Shown: positions 23,351 to 34,999 of the stretch, piece after piece
Position numbering within the stretch: the first letter of the stretch is position 1
Layout: the number at the start of each line of letters is the position of its first letter
Assembly (NCBI GenBank): GCA_028583415.1
Contig: CM053269.1
Coordinates: forward strand, 26,974,254-27,038,253
Reading direction: 5' to 3'
Length of the DNA: 64,000 nucleotides
Source: Protea cynaroides
Taxonomy: Eukaryota; Streptophyta; Magnoliopsida; Proteales; Proteaceae
Position numbers and translations under genes: made by a program
Notes under the pieces: generated by a model
What the model saw: the letters and a program-made list of their open reading frames with translations, nothing else
Databases searched by the model: none
Told to the model about the DNA's origin: nothing

Positions 23351-23431
23351 CTGTAATGAGACAAGAGACGATTGTTAGTAACAAAATTGAAATAACAGCA
23401 GTGTACAGTGTCCTACAATTGATAAACTCAC
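23351..23431 (-). other. Intron 1 of antisense gene, copy B
   Basis: Donor 'ccttg|gtgagt', acceptor 'cattacag|gg'. Same length (81 bp) and sites as 34919-34999. Confidence 0.75.
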
Positions 23432-24651
23432 CAAGGAGGCCGTGCTCAGCCAACTACATGGGATCGCGAGGTCGGCATAGCCCACAGTCTTCCCGGACTT
23501 CATTTTGTGCAGAGCCTGCCTCTCCTCCGTCGTCAGAAAGGGAACTTTGTTGAATCCTGTGGCATCGACCACCAGCCAAACGTTCGACAGAGGGAGAGCC
23601 GGGCCGCCCTCGGGAGGACCCCCGAAGAAAAATTTGTCCTTCCATCCGTTAAATGGAAAAAGGCCTTTAAGAGATGGCCGGGAGCTTCTTTGGTCTCCTC
23701 TGACTAAAAAAGTACCACCCGGTCATAGAGCGGGACTCGGTCAGACTGGCTAACTAGAAGAGTGACCGAAACAAGTTCACGGTCGGAGTCTCTCCCAGCC
23801 GACAAACAAACAGAATGAAGGCATATATGCATCGCCACCCATTCGGAGCTAGTTGGGAGGGGGCGATGTGGTAGACTTGAAGAATTTCTACTACCAGAGG
23901 GTGAAGTGGAAATCGGAGCCCGAACTTTAAGGCATGCTCGTACACGCAGATCTCCGACTTATTCACGGTACAAGCCCGTTCGTCGGGGGAAGGGAGCCCA
24001 ACCCGAACGTCTGTCATCGGCTCTACGAGCTGGTATGCCCGGCAGATCAATGACAAAGCCGGTTCAGTCCTAATCTTACTCGGCACCCTCCATGCAGGGA
24101 GTGTGTCGATAGAAGGGACAGATGGTCGGCCGCCTCTCTGGCGAGAAGCCCAACGAGCTGAGGTGCTAGCAGGGCGACAGCGCTCGTCGGCCTCAGAGGA
24201 ACTCTCCTCGAGTTCCTCCTCTGGATCCGGATCGGAAGCCACAAGGACGGCCTCTTGAGATTTTTAGACGATGGTCCCTACTCCGTTACCTGTGGACTCT
24301 GGGTCCCCGGACTCGAACTCCCGGCTGACGGAGTCCTGAATCCGTCCCGTAGGTTCGGGAGCAGCGGAGAATCCCTCCATTGAAAAGGATGATGACCTTT
24401 CGGAGAAAGAAGTCCGGGATTGGGCCATTCTCTCACTCACTTTCACTCTATCAGAGGGCGTAAAACTATTAGAGGAGTGGGAGCTACTAAGCATGAAATG
24501 ACAGTAAAAAGGAAGGAAGAGAAGACTTACTAATTAAAGGAAATGGGACTCCGAGTGCGCGAAAGAAGCTTGAAGAACAGGAAGGTCCGAGTGCTCTGAG
24601 AAAACTCCGATTGCGACTCAACCAAATGGTCAAATGGATGAATCGAAGGGA

Positions 24652-24659
24652 TATTTATA
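24652..24659 (-). promoter_or_regulatory. TATA box of antisense gene, copy B
   Basis: TATAAATA on the minus strand, about 160 bp before the first ATG (24494). It is conserved in all four copies (also 17908, 19598 and 36221) with conserved flanks, including a CCACGTGGC G-box-like site about 40 bp farther upstream. Confidence 0.65.
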
Positions 24660-25162
24660 GGGGTTGCGATTGAAAACCGTCTCTTCGGGTTCCGACCACG
24701 TGGCTCAACGCCATTGGTTCTCGTCTGCCATGTCGGACACGACGTGACAATCTGACGTCACGCGCAATGATGGCGCTCCTCGAGATGATCAGACTGATTA
24801 CAGCCATCCGATGCTTCCGACAGCTCGAAGACGAGCGGCTATTGTTACCGCTCCTTCTCGAGGCGCACCGCCTCCTGGTGGCCGTCGAATCAAGGTGTCG
24901 ATCCTCGTCGCTTCGAAGATCGACGATCGAACGCATTTGCGGAACTCGGGTTTAACGCTTCGAGCCCCGCGCCTCCATCAATCGTGCAGACGGTTGGTGA
25001 CAATCGTCTCCTACACGTACATGACTTTCGATCGTTAGAGGATACTCGGAAGAAGCTTATACGGCAATCGATTTTGTCGTTGGCCTCATACGGCGCAAGT
25101 TCTGGACACTTTAATCTTGTTGCACTATCGAATTCGTTGAATCCGACAACGCAAGGGGCATC

Positions 25163-25909
25163 TGTTATGTGGGAAAAATCTCATCCATTTAAAATCTTAC
25201 ACGTGTCAAGCCTCACCTTCGGAGCCGACCGTTCGGAGTGTCTCACACTTGGCTTATGAGACATTCGGTACCTTGCCATCGGCCTCTCATGCGCCCGGCT
25301 TGCCGCATACGCCCTACGCCGTCTGGTTACCATTATTACAGTACGCTCGGAGTCGTAGTCTTATCCGGCTACGTTTCCCTGTCAGTGATCAAAATCCTAA
25401 TGTGATTATGTTACCTCCAAGGAGTCCTCCCAGTCTGATACGACGCCGACTATCACAGTCTGTGATTACTCACACATTGATATGTGTCAATCCCAGAGCT
25501 GACCGACCTAGCTTCTTTGGCTAAGGTCTTCTAGTCCTACTCGGAGTCTGCCACCTAGGTGCCTCTCAGAGCGACACGTGGCAATCCTATTGACGATCTA
25601 CTTCCCTGAGTCCTGGTACCTCCATGTTTCTTCCCAATCTATAATTAGAGGGCAACCCCTCAAGGTAATCACTTACGCACAAATTGCTAGTTTATAGTAT
25701 CTCTCTCATTCTCGCACGCTCAAACTCTTTCATCGTCCCACATTCTCTAAACTGGAGATAGCTTTCCTCTATCTCTTGACTGCTTGCATTGGGAATCTGA
25801 CTTAGGCATCGGAGTGTACCCGGGGCTTAGGCGCCCCACTCCTTTGTCTCATCTCTGTGGTTGCAGGTAACTCAGAGCGCGGATTGACGGATGATTTTCA
25901 ACCGTAACA
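25163..25909 (+). repeat. Tat LTR B (complete; 5' LTR of main element)
   Basis: 747 bp, TGTTATGTGGG...CCGTAACA, with a purine tract (gcaaggggcat) just before it and a primer-binding site just after it. It serves as 5' LTR of the main element and as 3' LTR of the partial copy to its left. It is near-identical to LTR C over the shared length and to LTR A in reverse. Confidence 0.9.
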
Positions 25910-25912
25910 GTT

Positions 25913-25931
25913 TGGCGCCCACCGTAGGGCC
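25913..25931 (+). promoter_or_regulatory. Primer-binding site
   Basis: TGGCGCCCACCGTAGGGCC starts four bases after the LTR end, the position where reverse transcription is primed. The form is common in plant Ty3/gypsy elements; I do not assign the tRNA. Confidence 0.7.
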
Positions 25932-25978
25932 TTTTTTGACTGAGTTTGAAGAATTAGCGCACGAGCACTCTGATTTCA

Positions 25979-27811
25979 GTGGCTCACAGAAGAACTCGAG
26001 CACATGCATCCCATGCCCCTTCGAAGCCATCGGTGCATGTTCAGGTTGGCAGCAGCAGAAGTACGATTGGGACGAACCACGAGCCCACGCCTGCACCAGC
26101 ACCAACACCAATACGACCACCGGCACCACCGGTACCAGCACCGACTCTGAGTCATACACCAACGGCGACACCACCCCCCCTAATATGTTACTCGACAGCA
26201 GTTCGACGAGTTGAGGCTGCAAATCGAACAGCTAGCGAGTCTTGAGGGGCCCCCGATCAAGCGGTTCGGCAGCAGGAGGAAATAATCACCATCCGGCGAT
26301 GAATCCGACCCCTGAAGTTCCGCCAGCGGCTCATCCGCGGCCGGCAAGAACAGCTTCAACTAGCTCCTTACTAAATAATCCCTCTGGGGAGATCAGGCGC
26401 CTGGACGGAGTGTGGTCGGGTCAGCCGCTCGGCATCCCCTGACAAATCAACAGCAGGAGCCAGCAGCGCCACCTCCGGTGAGAGGCGCAAGGTCCTTCCT
26501 CGACGCCCTCTGCCAGGATAGGGTTAATGTAGAGACACCAGGAACGGTTGCGCCACCTCTGGATACGCCTCTGTCCGAGGTCGAGTGGCGTCTACTGGAG
26601 CTAACCACTCGGCTTCAGCAGGTGGAGCAGAACCGGGTAGCTCCGTCGAGGACGGCCTATACTGCAATCACGGCACTCTCGGACGAGATCATGAGGGTAC
26701 CCCCCTCCTGAAAACTTTAAGATGCTGGTCCTGGACTCTTACCATGTGAGTACCGACCCCGAGCAGCATCTGGATGCGTTCGTCTCTACGACGCTATTCT
26801 TTCCTCTGAGCGACAGCCTCATCTGCAGGGTGTTTCCTTCAACGCTCAGGGGCGTCGCTCGTACATCGTTCAACAACCTCCCCCCCAAAAGTATTACATC
26901 GTTCGAGCAACTGTTGAACAAATTCTTGACGCACTTCCAAGCCAGCCGAGTGTGCAAGAAGACTTTCTACCATCTGTCGACAGTTAAGCAGCAGAAGGAC
27001 GAGTCCCTGCGGGACTTCATCAAGCGCTTCAACACCGAGGTGCTTGAGATCAAGGACGTCGAGCCCGTGGTGCAAATGTCCAGCCTGTAGGCCGAAGTGA
27101 CAGACCGTGAGCTTTGTTGCTCCCTTGCCAAAAAGCCACCCAAGAACCTGGACGACCTGCTGGCCAGGTGCGAGAAGTACGCCTCTACAGACGAGACGAC
27201 GAGGGCCCAGAAAAATAACACGGTGAACAATCTGAAAGCCGAACCCAAGCCTGCATACAAGAAGAGGTCTGAGGCGGCTGACCAAGCGCCGAGCTCTGTC
27301 GACCCACAAGAAGCAGAAGTCCGGTAAGGATCAGACCTACCGGCATCCTTACAAGATGTTCGAGTATTATACTCCGCTCAACACTTCGATGACGGAGATT
27401 CTCGAAGTAATCAAGAACGATCGGAACCTCCGACATCCTCCGAAACCACTCGGCGAAGGGAGGAATAAAGATCGCTCCCGATACTGTCGCTTCCATCGCG
27501 ACTATGGCCACGAAATGGAGGAGTGCAAGTACCTCAAAGGGGAAATTGAGGACCTCATCCGACGAGGATACTACGGTAACTTCGTTCGGAATGCAGACCG
27601 AGGACCTGCTCCCGCCTGGAGGGACCGGGGATTACCACCCCCACCTCCGAGGAACCCTCAACCCAACAACTGCCGAGCAGACGCTGGCGATAATCAAAAC
27701 GCCGCTCGGAGAGATGACAGAGACCCTGATGGAGGGCCGGCTCCCCCCAGACAGTGGGTCAGCGCCATTCAGTTTGGGACGATAGAAAGCTCATCTGGAG
27801 CTGGAAAATAA
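25979..27811 (+). pseudogene. Tat gag polyprotein, broken
   Basis: The N-terminal part is Pro/Ala-rich; the ATG equivalent is GTG at 25979. The capsid region at 26722-27090 carries 'YHVSTDPEQHLDAF' and 'FFPLSDS', typical of plant gag. A Tat-type zinc knuckle CRFHRDYGHEMEECKYLK lies near 27487-27540, followed by IEDLIRRGYYGNFV. Three lesions disable it. A frameshift occurs in a C run near 26700, where 'VPPS' ends. An in-frame TAG lies at 27088-27090 with the same frame continuing for 78 codons. Another frameshift lies near 27320. Gag would package the element RNA into virus-like particles in the cytoplasm. Confidence 0.85.
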
Positions 27812-28009
27812 AGAGTGTCGGTAAAAAAAAGACTTGGAGGCCGACAGCACATCCACCATGGGTCCATCCCATCCTGGTCAGAACCAGAAGCCGTCCTCGA
27901 AGAAAGCCAAGGAAGAAGAAGAAGGAAGTCCCATCCGGCTTCAAAGAGAAGAAAGGCAGAGCGGAGGCTCGTGGGCAGTCCGTAACCCAAGAACCGACCA
28001 CGCACGGCA
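27812..28009 (+). other. Gag-protease linker
   Basis: Basic, Lys-rich coding sequence in shifted frames linking the zinc-knuckle region to protease. No further domain. Confidence 0.5.
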
Positions 28010-28687
28010 ATGGGCTTGTGCATCCCTGGTGACAATGGGGTCTATACCATCACCAAGGGACCCCAAGCCGAGGGCAAGTCAGTCCTCACCATCATAGGAG
28101 GACCAGCGGCCTGGAACACCTCCAACAGGTCGGCCAAGGCCTACTCGCGTCTGGTGGCAAAGACAGAGTGGCAATCAAAAAGAGCTCGGACCGGAGAGGT
28201 CATCACGTTCAGCGACGAAGATCTTGTCAACGTCGCGGTCCTTCATGAGGATGCCATTGTCTTCATGGCCAGGATCGGACACTGCGACGTCGCAAAGTGC
28301 TTGGTAGACACCGGGAGCTCGGTAGACATCATATTCTATCATGCCTACCAAAGGATGCAGCTGACGGACGACCAGCTCCAGCCCGTCACCTTCGACCTCA
28401 TCAGCTTCTCCGGAGACCTGATCAAGGTGAAGGGAGGCATCCAATTGCCTGTCATTCTCGGCCAGAAGCCCAAACAGCGGAGGGTGATGGTCGAATTCAT
28501 GGTGGTCGATCGGCCATCCACGCACAACGTCATCCTCGGCCGCCCTTCGCTCAACAAGTTGAAGGCGTGCATGTCCACCTACTATCTGGTGATGAAATTC
28601 TCGACCGAGGACGGAGTTGGAGAATGCCGAACGAACCAGGACACGTCGCGGAGATGGTACGCCACCGAGCTCAAGAACAGTCAGTGA
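28010..28687 (+). pseudogene. Tat aspartic protease segment of pol
   Basis: Contains the retropepsin active site CLVDTGSSVDII (near 28297-28335) and the downstream ILGRPSLNKL motif. It would cleave the polyprotein. The frame ends in TGA at 28685-28687, but the next codon onward is the same frame as reverse transcriptase, so the stop is a lesion or a readthrough point rather than a gene end. Confidence 0.85.
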
Positions 28688-28690
28688 GCT

Positions 28691-31006
28691 TTGAAAACCG
28701 CACAAGTGAACATGGTAGATGTTCGAAAGAACGCATCTCTGAGTAGAGGAGAACCCGTGGAAGAACTTCTACAAATTCCGATCGTGGACGATCAGCCCGA
28801 GAAGACATTCCAGGTCGCCTCCCTGCTACCCGAGGAAGAAAGGGAAAAATTGATCGAATTTTTGAGGCAAAACCTCGACGTTTTTGCATGGTCGACCTCG
28901 GAGATGCCGGGAATTCCCCGAGACGTCATCGAGCACCACCTCGCTGTTGACCCTCAGCATCGGCCTGTGCGGCAAAAAAAGAGAAGTTTTGAACCCGCCC
29001 GGCAGTCCGTCATAGACGAGGAGGTGCAGAAACTACTGGCAGCCGGCTTCATACGGGAGGTCGATTACCCAGACTGGCTAGCCAATGTTGTTATGGTGCC
29101 CAAGTCTAACGGCAAGTGGCGGATTTGCATAGACTTCACCGACCTCAACAAAGCATGTCCAAAGGACAGCTATCCGCTGCCGCACATCGACCAGCTCATA
29201 GATGCCACAGCCGGGCACGAGTTACTCAGCTTCCTTGACGCATACTCCGTCTACAATCAAATAAAGATGCGAAGAGCCGACGATGAATGCACCTCCTTCG
29301 TCACCAATCAGGAGCTCTTTTGCTACACGGTCATGCCTTTTGGCCTCAAAAACGCAGGAGCCACTTACCAGAGGCTAGTGAACAAGGTCTTCAGACGTCA
29401 GATTGGCAGAAACATGGAAGTATATGTCGATGACTTCCTTGTTAAGAGCCAGCGAGCCGACCATCACATGGCCGACCTCGGTGAAGCATTCCAGGTCCTC
29501 CGAAGACACAGCATGAAGCTCAACCCGACAAAGTGTGCCTTCGGCGTCGGATCGGGAAAATTCTTAGGATTCATGGTCTCACAGAGGGGCATTGAAGCCA
29601 ACCCTTCAAAGATCATGGCCATCATGGACATAGCTGCACCGACAAGAGGCAAGCTAGTACAGGAGCTGAATGGTCGAATAGCCGCACTCGGCCGTTTCAT
29701 GTCTAAGTCTGCCGAACATTGCCTCTCATTCTTCAAGACACTGAAGGGAGCCGGGAAGTTTGAGTGGACTGGAGATTGCCAGAGGGCTTTCGAAGACCTC
29801 AAGGCATACTTGTCATCACCTCCCCTGCTGGTGAAGCCAAACCCGGGAGACGAGTTGCAGATATACCTCGGTGTCTCCGATCGGGCTGTCAACACTGTTC
29901 TGCTGAAGGACGAAGACAAGGTCCAACGGCCAATCTACTATGTTAGCAAGGTATTGCTTGACGCCGAGACCAGGTTCAAGCTGATTGAGAAACTGGCGCT
30001 TGCCTTAGTAACGGCCGCGCGGAAGCTCCGATCATACTTCCAAGCATATCCCATCTCGGTGCTGACCAACGCGCCCCTGAAGAAGGTACTATCGAAGCCC
30101 GAGGTATCTGGTCGACTCATTAATTGGTCGGTAGAGCTCGGTGAGTTTGACATAAAGTACATCCCCAGGACGGCCATCAAAGCACAAGCCTTGGCGGACT
30201 TTATCGTCGAAAGCACCTTACCAGATGAAGACTTTGCCAAACATCCGGCCGTACAGGCCCCAGAACCAGCCGAAGCCGCATGGACCCTGAACTTGGACGG
30301 CTCCTCCATGGACAGCCACGCAGGGGCAGGAGTAATTCTAACAAGTCTGAAAGGGTTCAAAATACGGTCAGCTATAAGGTTCGGATTCCGCACAACGAAC
30401 AATGAGGCCGAGTATGAGGCCCTACTGGCCGAACTCAGAGTAGCCAAAAGCCTAGCCATTCGTCGACTATTGATACAAGGTGACTCGCAGTTGGTCATCC
30501 GTCAAGTACAGGGCGACTACGAGGCCAGACAGCCCGAGATGCGGAAGTACCTCGAGAAGGTAAACTCGGCCATCGTGACCTTCAAAAGTGTCGAACTGCA
30601 ATACGTCAGTCGCGAAGAGAACACCGAAGCAGACGAGATATCGAGACTATCCCTAGAAGACATCCATGCGATGGACTCTGCCGTATACGTGGAGTTCTTG
30701 GAGCACGCCAGCAACTCTGTTGAAGTCGTTGCCCCCGTCGGAGTTGTATCCAGTTGGTATGACGACATATACCAATACCTCTGGACGGGCGCCCTCCCGA
30801 CTAACAGGGAAGATGCTCGCCGCATCAAAGCCAAGTCACGGCAATACACCATTCACAACGATGTACTATACAGGAGATCTTATACCCTACCACTGCTTAG
30901 GTGCCTGCGATCAGATGAGGCCGAGAATGTTATGAAAGAAGTACATGAAGGCATCTGCGGCCGGCACCAGGGTGGACGATCGCTTTTCCAAAAGATCCTC
31001 CGCTAG
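28691..31006 (+). pseudogene. Tat reverse transcriptase, RNase H and second RNase H
   Basis: 771 codons without interruption. RT shows PVRQKKRSF, ICIDFTDLNKACPKD, FLDAYSVYNQI, MPFGLKNAGATYQRLV and the catalytic YVDD (near 29420). The first RNase H covers about 29880-30200 (SDRAVNTVL, PIYYVSKVL, PLKKVLSKPE). A second, archaeal-type RNase H follows a linker at about 30270-30660 (LNLDGSSMDSHAGAGVIL, NNEAEYEALLA, GDSQLVIRQV, NTEADEISRLS). The double RNase H is diagnostic of the Tat lineage. The integrase zinc-finger start (VHEGICGRHQGG) is reached before TAG at 31004-31006, where relatives have a sense codon. The frame continues beyond. Confidence 0.92.
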
Positions 31007-31954
31007 GGTTACCATTGGCCGAGAATGCATGACGACTGCATTCAGCTGGTCCGAAGGTGTGACAAGTGCCAGTTCTATGCACCCGTACCACACGCTCCGG
31101 CCGCTCCTCTGCAGCCGATCACAAGTCCTCTCCCCTTTGCCATATGGGGCATGGATATCATGGGGACCTTCCCCCAAGCCACTTATCAGTGAAAGTACGT
31201 CATCGTAACTATCGACTACTTCACTAAATGGATCGAGGTCGAAGCCGTGGCCAAGATCGACACGTCCAAGGTGGAACAGTTCTTCAGACACTCGATTGTG
31301 TACAGGTTCGGCATGCCGAGGGTTCTTGTTACAGACAACGACACTCAGTTCACTAGCACATCCTTCGTAAACTTTTGTGAAGAATTCTGAATAGACCATA
31401 GGTTTGGGTCAATCGGCCACCCGCAGATAAGCGGTCAGACCGAGGCCACCAATAAAACAATATTGTGTGGTCTGAAAAAAATGATAACCGACCAGAAAGA
31501 AAAGTGGGTGGATATGCTACCAAGTATCATTTGGTCGTATAAGACGACCAGTCGAACACCCACGGGGGAGACGCCCTTCATGCTTGCCTTCGGCACGGAG
31601 GCGGTCGTCCCCATAGAAGTATTCCATCCCACTTTCCGGATGCTGAACTTCAACGAGCACAGTAACTCCGAAGATCTCCGGATAAACTTAGACAACCTTG
31701 AAGATGTATGGGAGTCAGTAGCATTCCGAATAACCAGTTACCTGCAGACAACTGCACGTCACTACGACAAGACGATCCGACCAAAACAATTTAAGGTTGG
31801 TGATCTTGTCCTTAGAAAAACAATGGTCTCCGACCCCACCAATCAAGGGAAGATGGCCAAAAACTGGGAATGGCCATACCGCGTGCTCCGGACCGGACGA
31901 CCGGGCTCGTACAAGCTAACCACCCTGGGCGGTGAAGAAATTTTGAGGACTTGA
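31007..31954 (+). pseudogene. Tat integrase segment of pol
   Basis: In the same frame as RT. It has the HHCC finger (H..H upstream, CDKCQFY here), then the core with WGMDIMGTFP, VTDNDTQF and TEATNKT (the D, D, E residues), and a C-terminal domain FKVGDLVLRKT ... YRVLRTGRPGSYKL. Stops at 31004, 31190-31192 (YQ*KYV) and 31388-31390 (EF*IDHR) interrupt it; a single base change each would explain them. Integrase would insert the cDNA into host chromatin. The frame ends at TGA near 31954. Confidence 0.9.
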
Positions 31955-32200
31955 CATGCCACCAACCTCCGAAAATATTATCAATAAAAAATTGTGTTCG
32001 TCTTTATAGCTGGCCACTCATTTTCGGTCGAAGTATGAATTTTTAATTTTTGTTAGTAGTTTCAGTTGTACACCGGACCCCTTGAGGGGCATCCGCTAAG
32101 TTTCTTTTAATTCAAAGCAGTGGAAGTATGATTCAGTCAACTCACAGCAATTGTCTTTCATAGCTTTTCTTCCGGCCCAACCGATATCAACAGGGCATAG
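31955..32200 (+). other. Tat 3' non-coding region
   Basis: Spacer after integrase, repeated at 20640-20894. No ORF with a domain. Confidence 0.75.
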
Positions 32201-32209
32201 GTTAAACAT

Positions 32210-32890
32210 CGACCTCGGCATATCTGCCTACCGCGGTCCACAAGCAGACCTCGATAGCACGCAGACCATACGCATGTCTTCCTACCACGGTCCACAAGCA
32301 GACCTCGATAGCATGAAGACCATACTCGTATCTGTCTACCGCGGTCCACAAGCAGACCTCGGTAGCACGCAGACAATACGCCATATCTTCTTACCACGGT
32401 CCATAAGCAGACCTCGGTAGCATGAAGACCATACTCGTATTTGCCTACCGCGGTCCACAAGCAGCCTACGGTAGCATGCAGACCATACGCATATCTTCCT
32501 ACCACAGTCCACAAGCAGACCTCGGTAGCATGAAGACCATACTCGTATCTGCCCACCGCGGTCCACAAACAGGCCACGATAGTATGCAGACCATATGCAT
32601 ATCTTCCTACCACAGTTCACAAGCAGATCTCGGTAGCATGAAGACCATACTCGTATCTACCCACCACGGTCTACAAGCAGGCCACGGTAGCATGCAGACT
32701 ATACGCATATCTTCCTACCACGGTCCACAAGCAGACAGCAGTACCATGAAGACCATACTTGTATCTGCCTACAACGATGCATAAGCAGGCCACGGTAGCA
32801 TGCAGACCATACTCGTACCTAGCAAGATCATAACAGACCTCTGTAGCATGCAGCCATACTCGTACCTAGCAAGATCATATCAGTGTGCCT
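32210..32890. repeat. 54-bp tandem array in Tat 3' region, main element
   Basis: About twelve units of the same 54-bp repeat as at 20895-21350, again with alternating 'gcagaccata' and 'gaagaccata' types. This copy has about four more units than the upstream one, so the array length is variable between copies of the element. Confidence 0.9.
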
Positions 32891-33417
32891 ATCGCGGTTC
32901 AAAAGCAGACCTCGGTAGCCCGACCGCGGCAGACAATCCTATGACTAATTTTGAAGGATCAAGTGCTCTCGACCTGACCAGCAGTCAAGCCGACAACACT
33001 TCCGGGCTAGAGGCACCTTGGCCATTTCTCGAAATAAAACCAGCGATCGGGCTGAGCCGCACTCGACATTGTTCGCACTCAGCATTACTACTTAATTGTC
33101 CTTGGCCTACCAGAGCTCCGAGTCGACAACGCTTTCGGGGTAGGGCAGTCAGCAATGCCTTGGCCATTTTTATTACAAAGTGAATGTTTATTACTTAAGT
33201 GTTCTCGGCCTACCAGAGGGCCGGGCCGACAACACTTCAGGGGTAACCGCCGAATGAGTAACAGAATCCGAGAAGAGAAAGAACGCAGAAAATGATGAAG
33301 ATAATGTTTCATTAACAAAGGCCCAAGAAGGGCAGTCGTACAGTAACAATATAAAGAAAAAATTGTAAAGAAAAAATCCTAAGTACATATATACAAGGCC
33401 ACTCGGAAGTCCTCAGG
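32891..33417 (+). other. Tat 3' spacer, main element
   Basis: Between array and antisense gene. Two diverged repeats of a ~110-bp block with 'cgacaacactt(c/t)cgggg' words. No gene. Confidence 0.6.
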
Positions 33418-34185
33418 GCAGGCGCTCCTTGGCAGTCGGGTTCACGGGACCCTCGGATGGCAGCGGAAGTTTGGGAGCTCCATGATCGGCGTCTGAGGCA
33501 CCTCGTATGGAGGAAGGTTGTCCTCCTGCATTCGGTCAGCTTCCGTAGGGGCCATCGGCTCCACCCGATCATCCTCGGCCACGACCGGGGTCTCAGTTAC
33601 CATTGGCTCCTCACCAAGCACCTCGACCATGATCGGGATCTTTGACCAGTTGAAATCGGCACCCTTCTCCACAAGCTGTTCCTTCAGGTATTTTACACCC
33701 CTCAGGAAAAACCCACAGGCGGCCTCCTCCACGTCCTCCCCATAGTGAGGAGACGATCGGTACTCGACCACGGCTCGATCTAGGGCCTCCCGATGTTCCT
33801 CGTCGGCCTTGGCCAGAGCCTCCTTGGCAGATCTGGCTTCGTCCTCAGACTTCCGAAGCTTTTCCTCCAGGACCAGCTTTGCCTTCTCCGCAGCCTGCAG
33901 ATCTTCCTCAGTCTTCCGCCGCTTGTCCTCGGATGACCGAAGCTTTTCCTCGGACGAATGCACTCTCTTGTGCTCTTCGTCGAGGGCGGCCTCAGCTTTG
34001 TCCAGCGACGCCCGGAGGGCGACCTTTTCTGCAACAAGGTCCTTAAACTCCGAGGATTTATTGGTTAGGTTCTCCTCGGTGGCCTTTAGAGCCTCGCGCA
34101 GGGAGATCTCCAAGACCTCCTTCTCGTCCAGGTGGATAAAGGCCCCGATAGCCCGCTCGCTGACCTCGGCCAGAAGATTGCTCAT

Positions 34186-34259
34186 CTGCACAAAAGGGAA
34201 CACTGTCAGAAAATGACAACATAAATAAAAAGAGAAGAGTAGGGAGTTCCAAACATTAC
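34186..34259 (-). other. Intron 2 of antisense gene, copy C
   Basis: 74 bp, donor ctcag|gtaatg, acceptor ttttgtgcag|atgagc. Confidence 0.75.
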
Positions 34260-34918
34260 CTGAGAGCATGTGACGAACACTCGCCTGAAGGCGTCTTCGT
34301 TCGACAAGCCTGATGTAAATGCTATGTCCTCCGGGAGGCGTCCCTCTGTGACGATGATCCTCGTCGCGCTCGAGCTCTTGAAGATCGAGTCCATCGAATT
34401 CAGTCCGAGGGCAGGTGAGAATGCGGTCGTCGCCGCCTTCGGCTTGTCGCTCTCCTCTCGGGGAGCGTGCTCGGCCTCCCCCTTGGAGGCACCAATGGCT
34501 TCGGTCAGATCGATCACCTTGGGACCTTGAGCGGTCTTCTTCGCCGGGGGCACCTCCGCCCCATGGCCGGCCGGAACCAGTTTTGTCACAGCCGCCTCGC
34601 GGGGCTGGGCTTCCTTCACAGCCCCTTGGCGAGGCTAGACTTTCTTCGTCGCAGCCTCCGCTCTTGTTTCATCTTGATGGCTGAGCCTAGGCGCCGGTCT
34701 CGTCTTATAGATGTCGGCCGAAAGTTCCGCGGCCGACCTTATCTTCTTCTTGGGCGGAGCCTCCGGCATGGGCCCCTTGCCCTTTGCCTCGGCCGTCGCC
34801 CTCTGCTCCTTGCGGGGAGGCACGCTCGTTGGCTCGCCCGCCGGCTGGATCCCCTTTGCTGCATCGGCCGTCCGCTTGCGCAGGATCCGAGCAACAATAC
34901 GATCGTCGCCAAAGTTTA

Positions 34919-34999
34919 CTGTAATGAGACAAGAGACGATGGTTAGTAACAAAATTGAAATAACAGCAGTGTACAGTGTCCTACAATTGATAAACTCAC
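34919..34999 (-). other. Intron 1 of antisense gene, copy C
   Basis: 81 bp, donor g|gtgagt, acceptor cattacag|ta. Confidence 0.75.

Larger units (their letters stand above)
21847..24494 (-). pseudogene. Tat antisense gene, copy B (three exons, PF04195-type domain)
   Basis: This gene lies opposite to gag-pol between integrase and LTR. Exon 1 (24494 to 23432) starts MLSSSHSSNSF. It carries an acidic Glu/Ser segment and then the PF04195-type domain with RFPLHPLVVEILQVYHIAPS, APNGWRCIYAF and NGWKDKFFF motifs. Intron 1 is 23351-23431 (81 bp, GT-AG). Exon 2 is basic and Lys/Ala-rich. Intron 2 is 22619-22692 (74 bp, GT-AG). Exon 3 starts at MSNLLAEVSERA, is a long Glu/Lys/Ala coiled coil, and ends with TGA near 21847. 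Stops (for example after 24264, near 23754, and TAA in 'AIS*RPF') and small indels disable it. Such antisense ORFs are known in Tat elements; their function is unknown. Confidence 0.8.

Noticed and set aside
22848..23378. Plus-strand ORFs of 120-176 aa opposite the antisense gene
   Set aside because: Shadows of the minus-strand exons: GC-rich, repeated opposite copy C, without domains.
32158..32784. ORFs of 90-151 aa on both strands of the 54-bp array
   Set aside because: 54 is a multiple of three, so a stop-free unit stays open indefinitely; the peptides are pure repeats.
33442..34269. 275-aa coiled-coil ORF as a free-standing gene
   Set aside because: Its first 28 residues are translated intron 2; the true context is exon 3 of the antisense gene.
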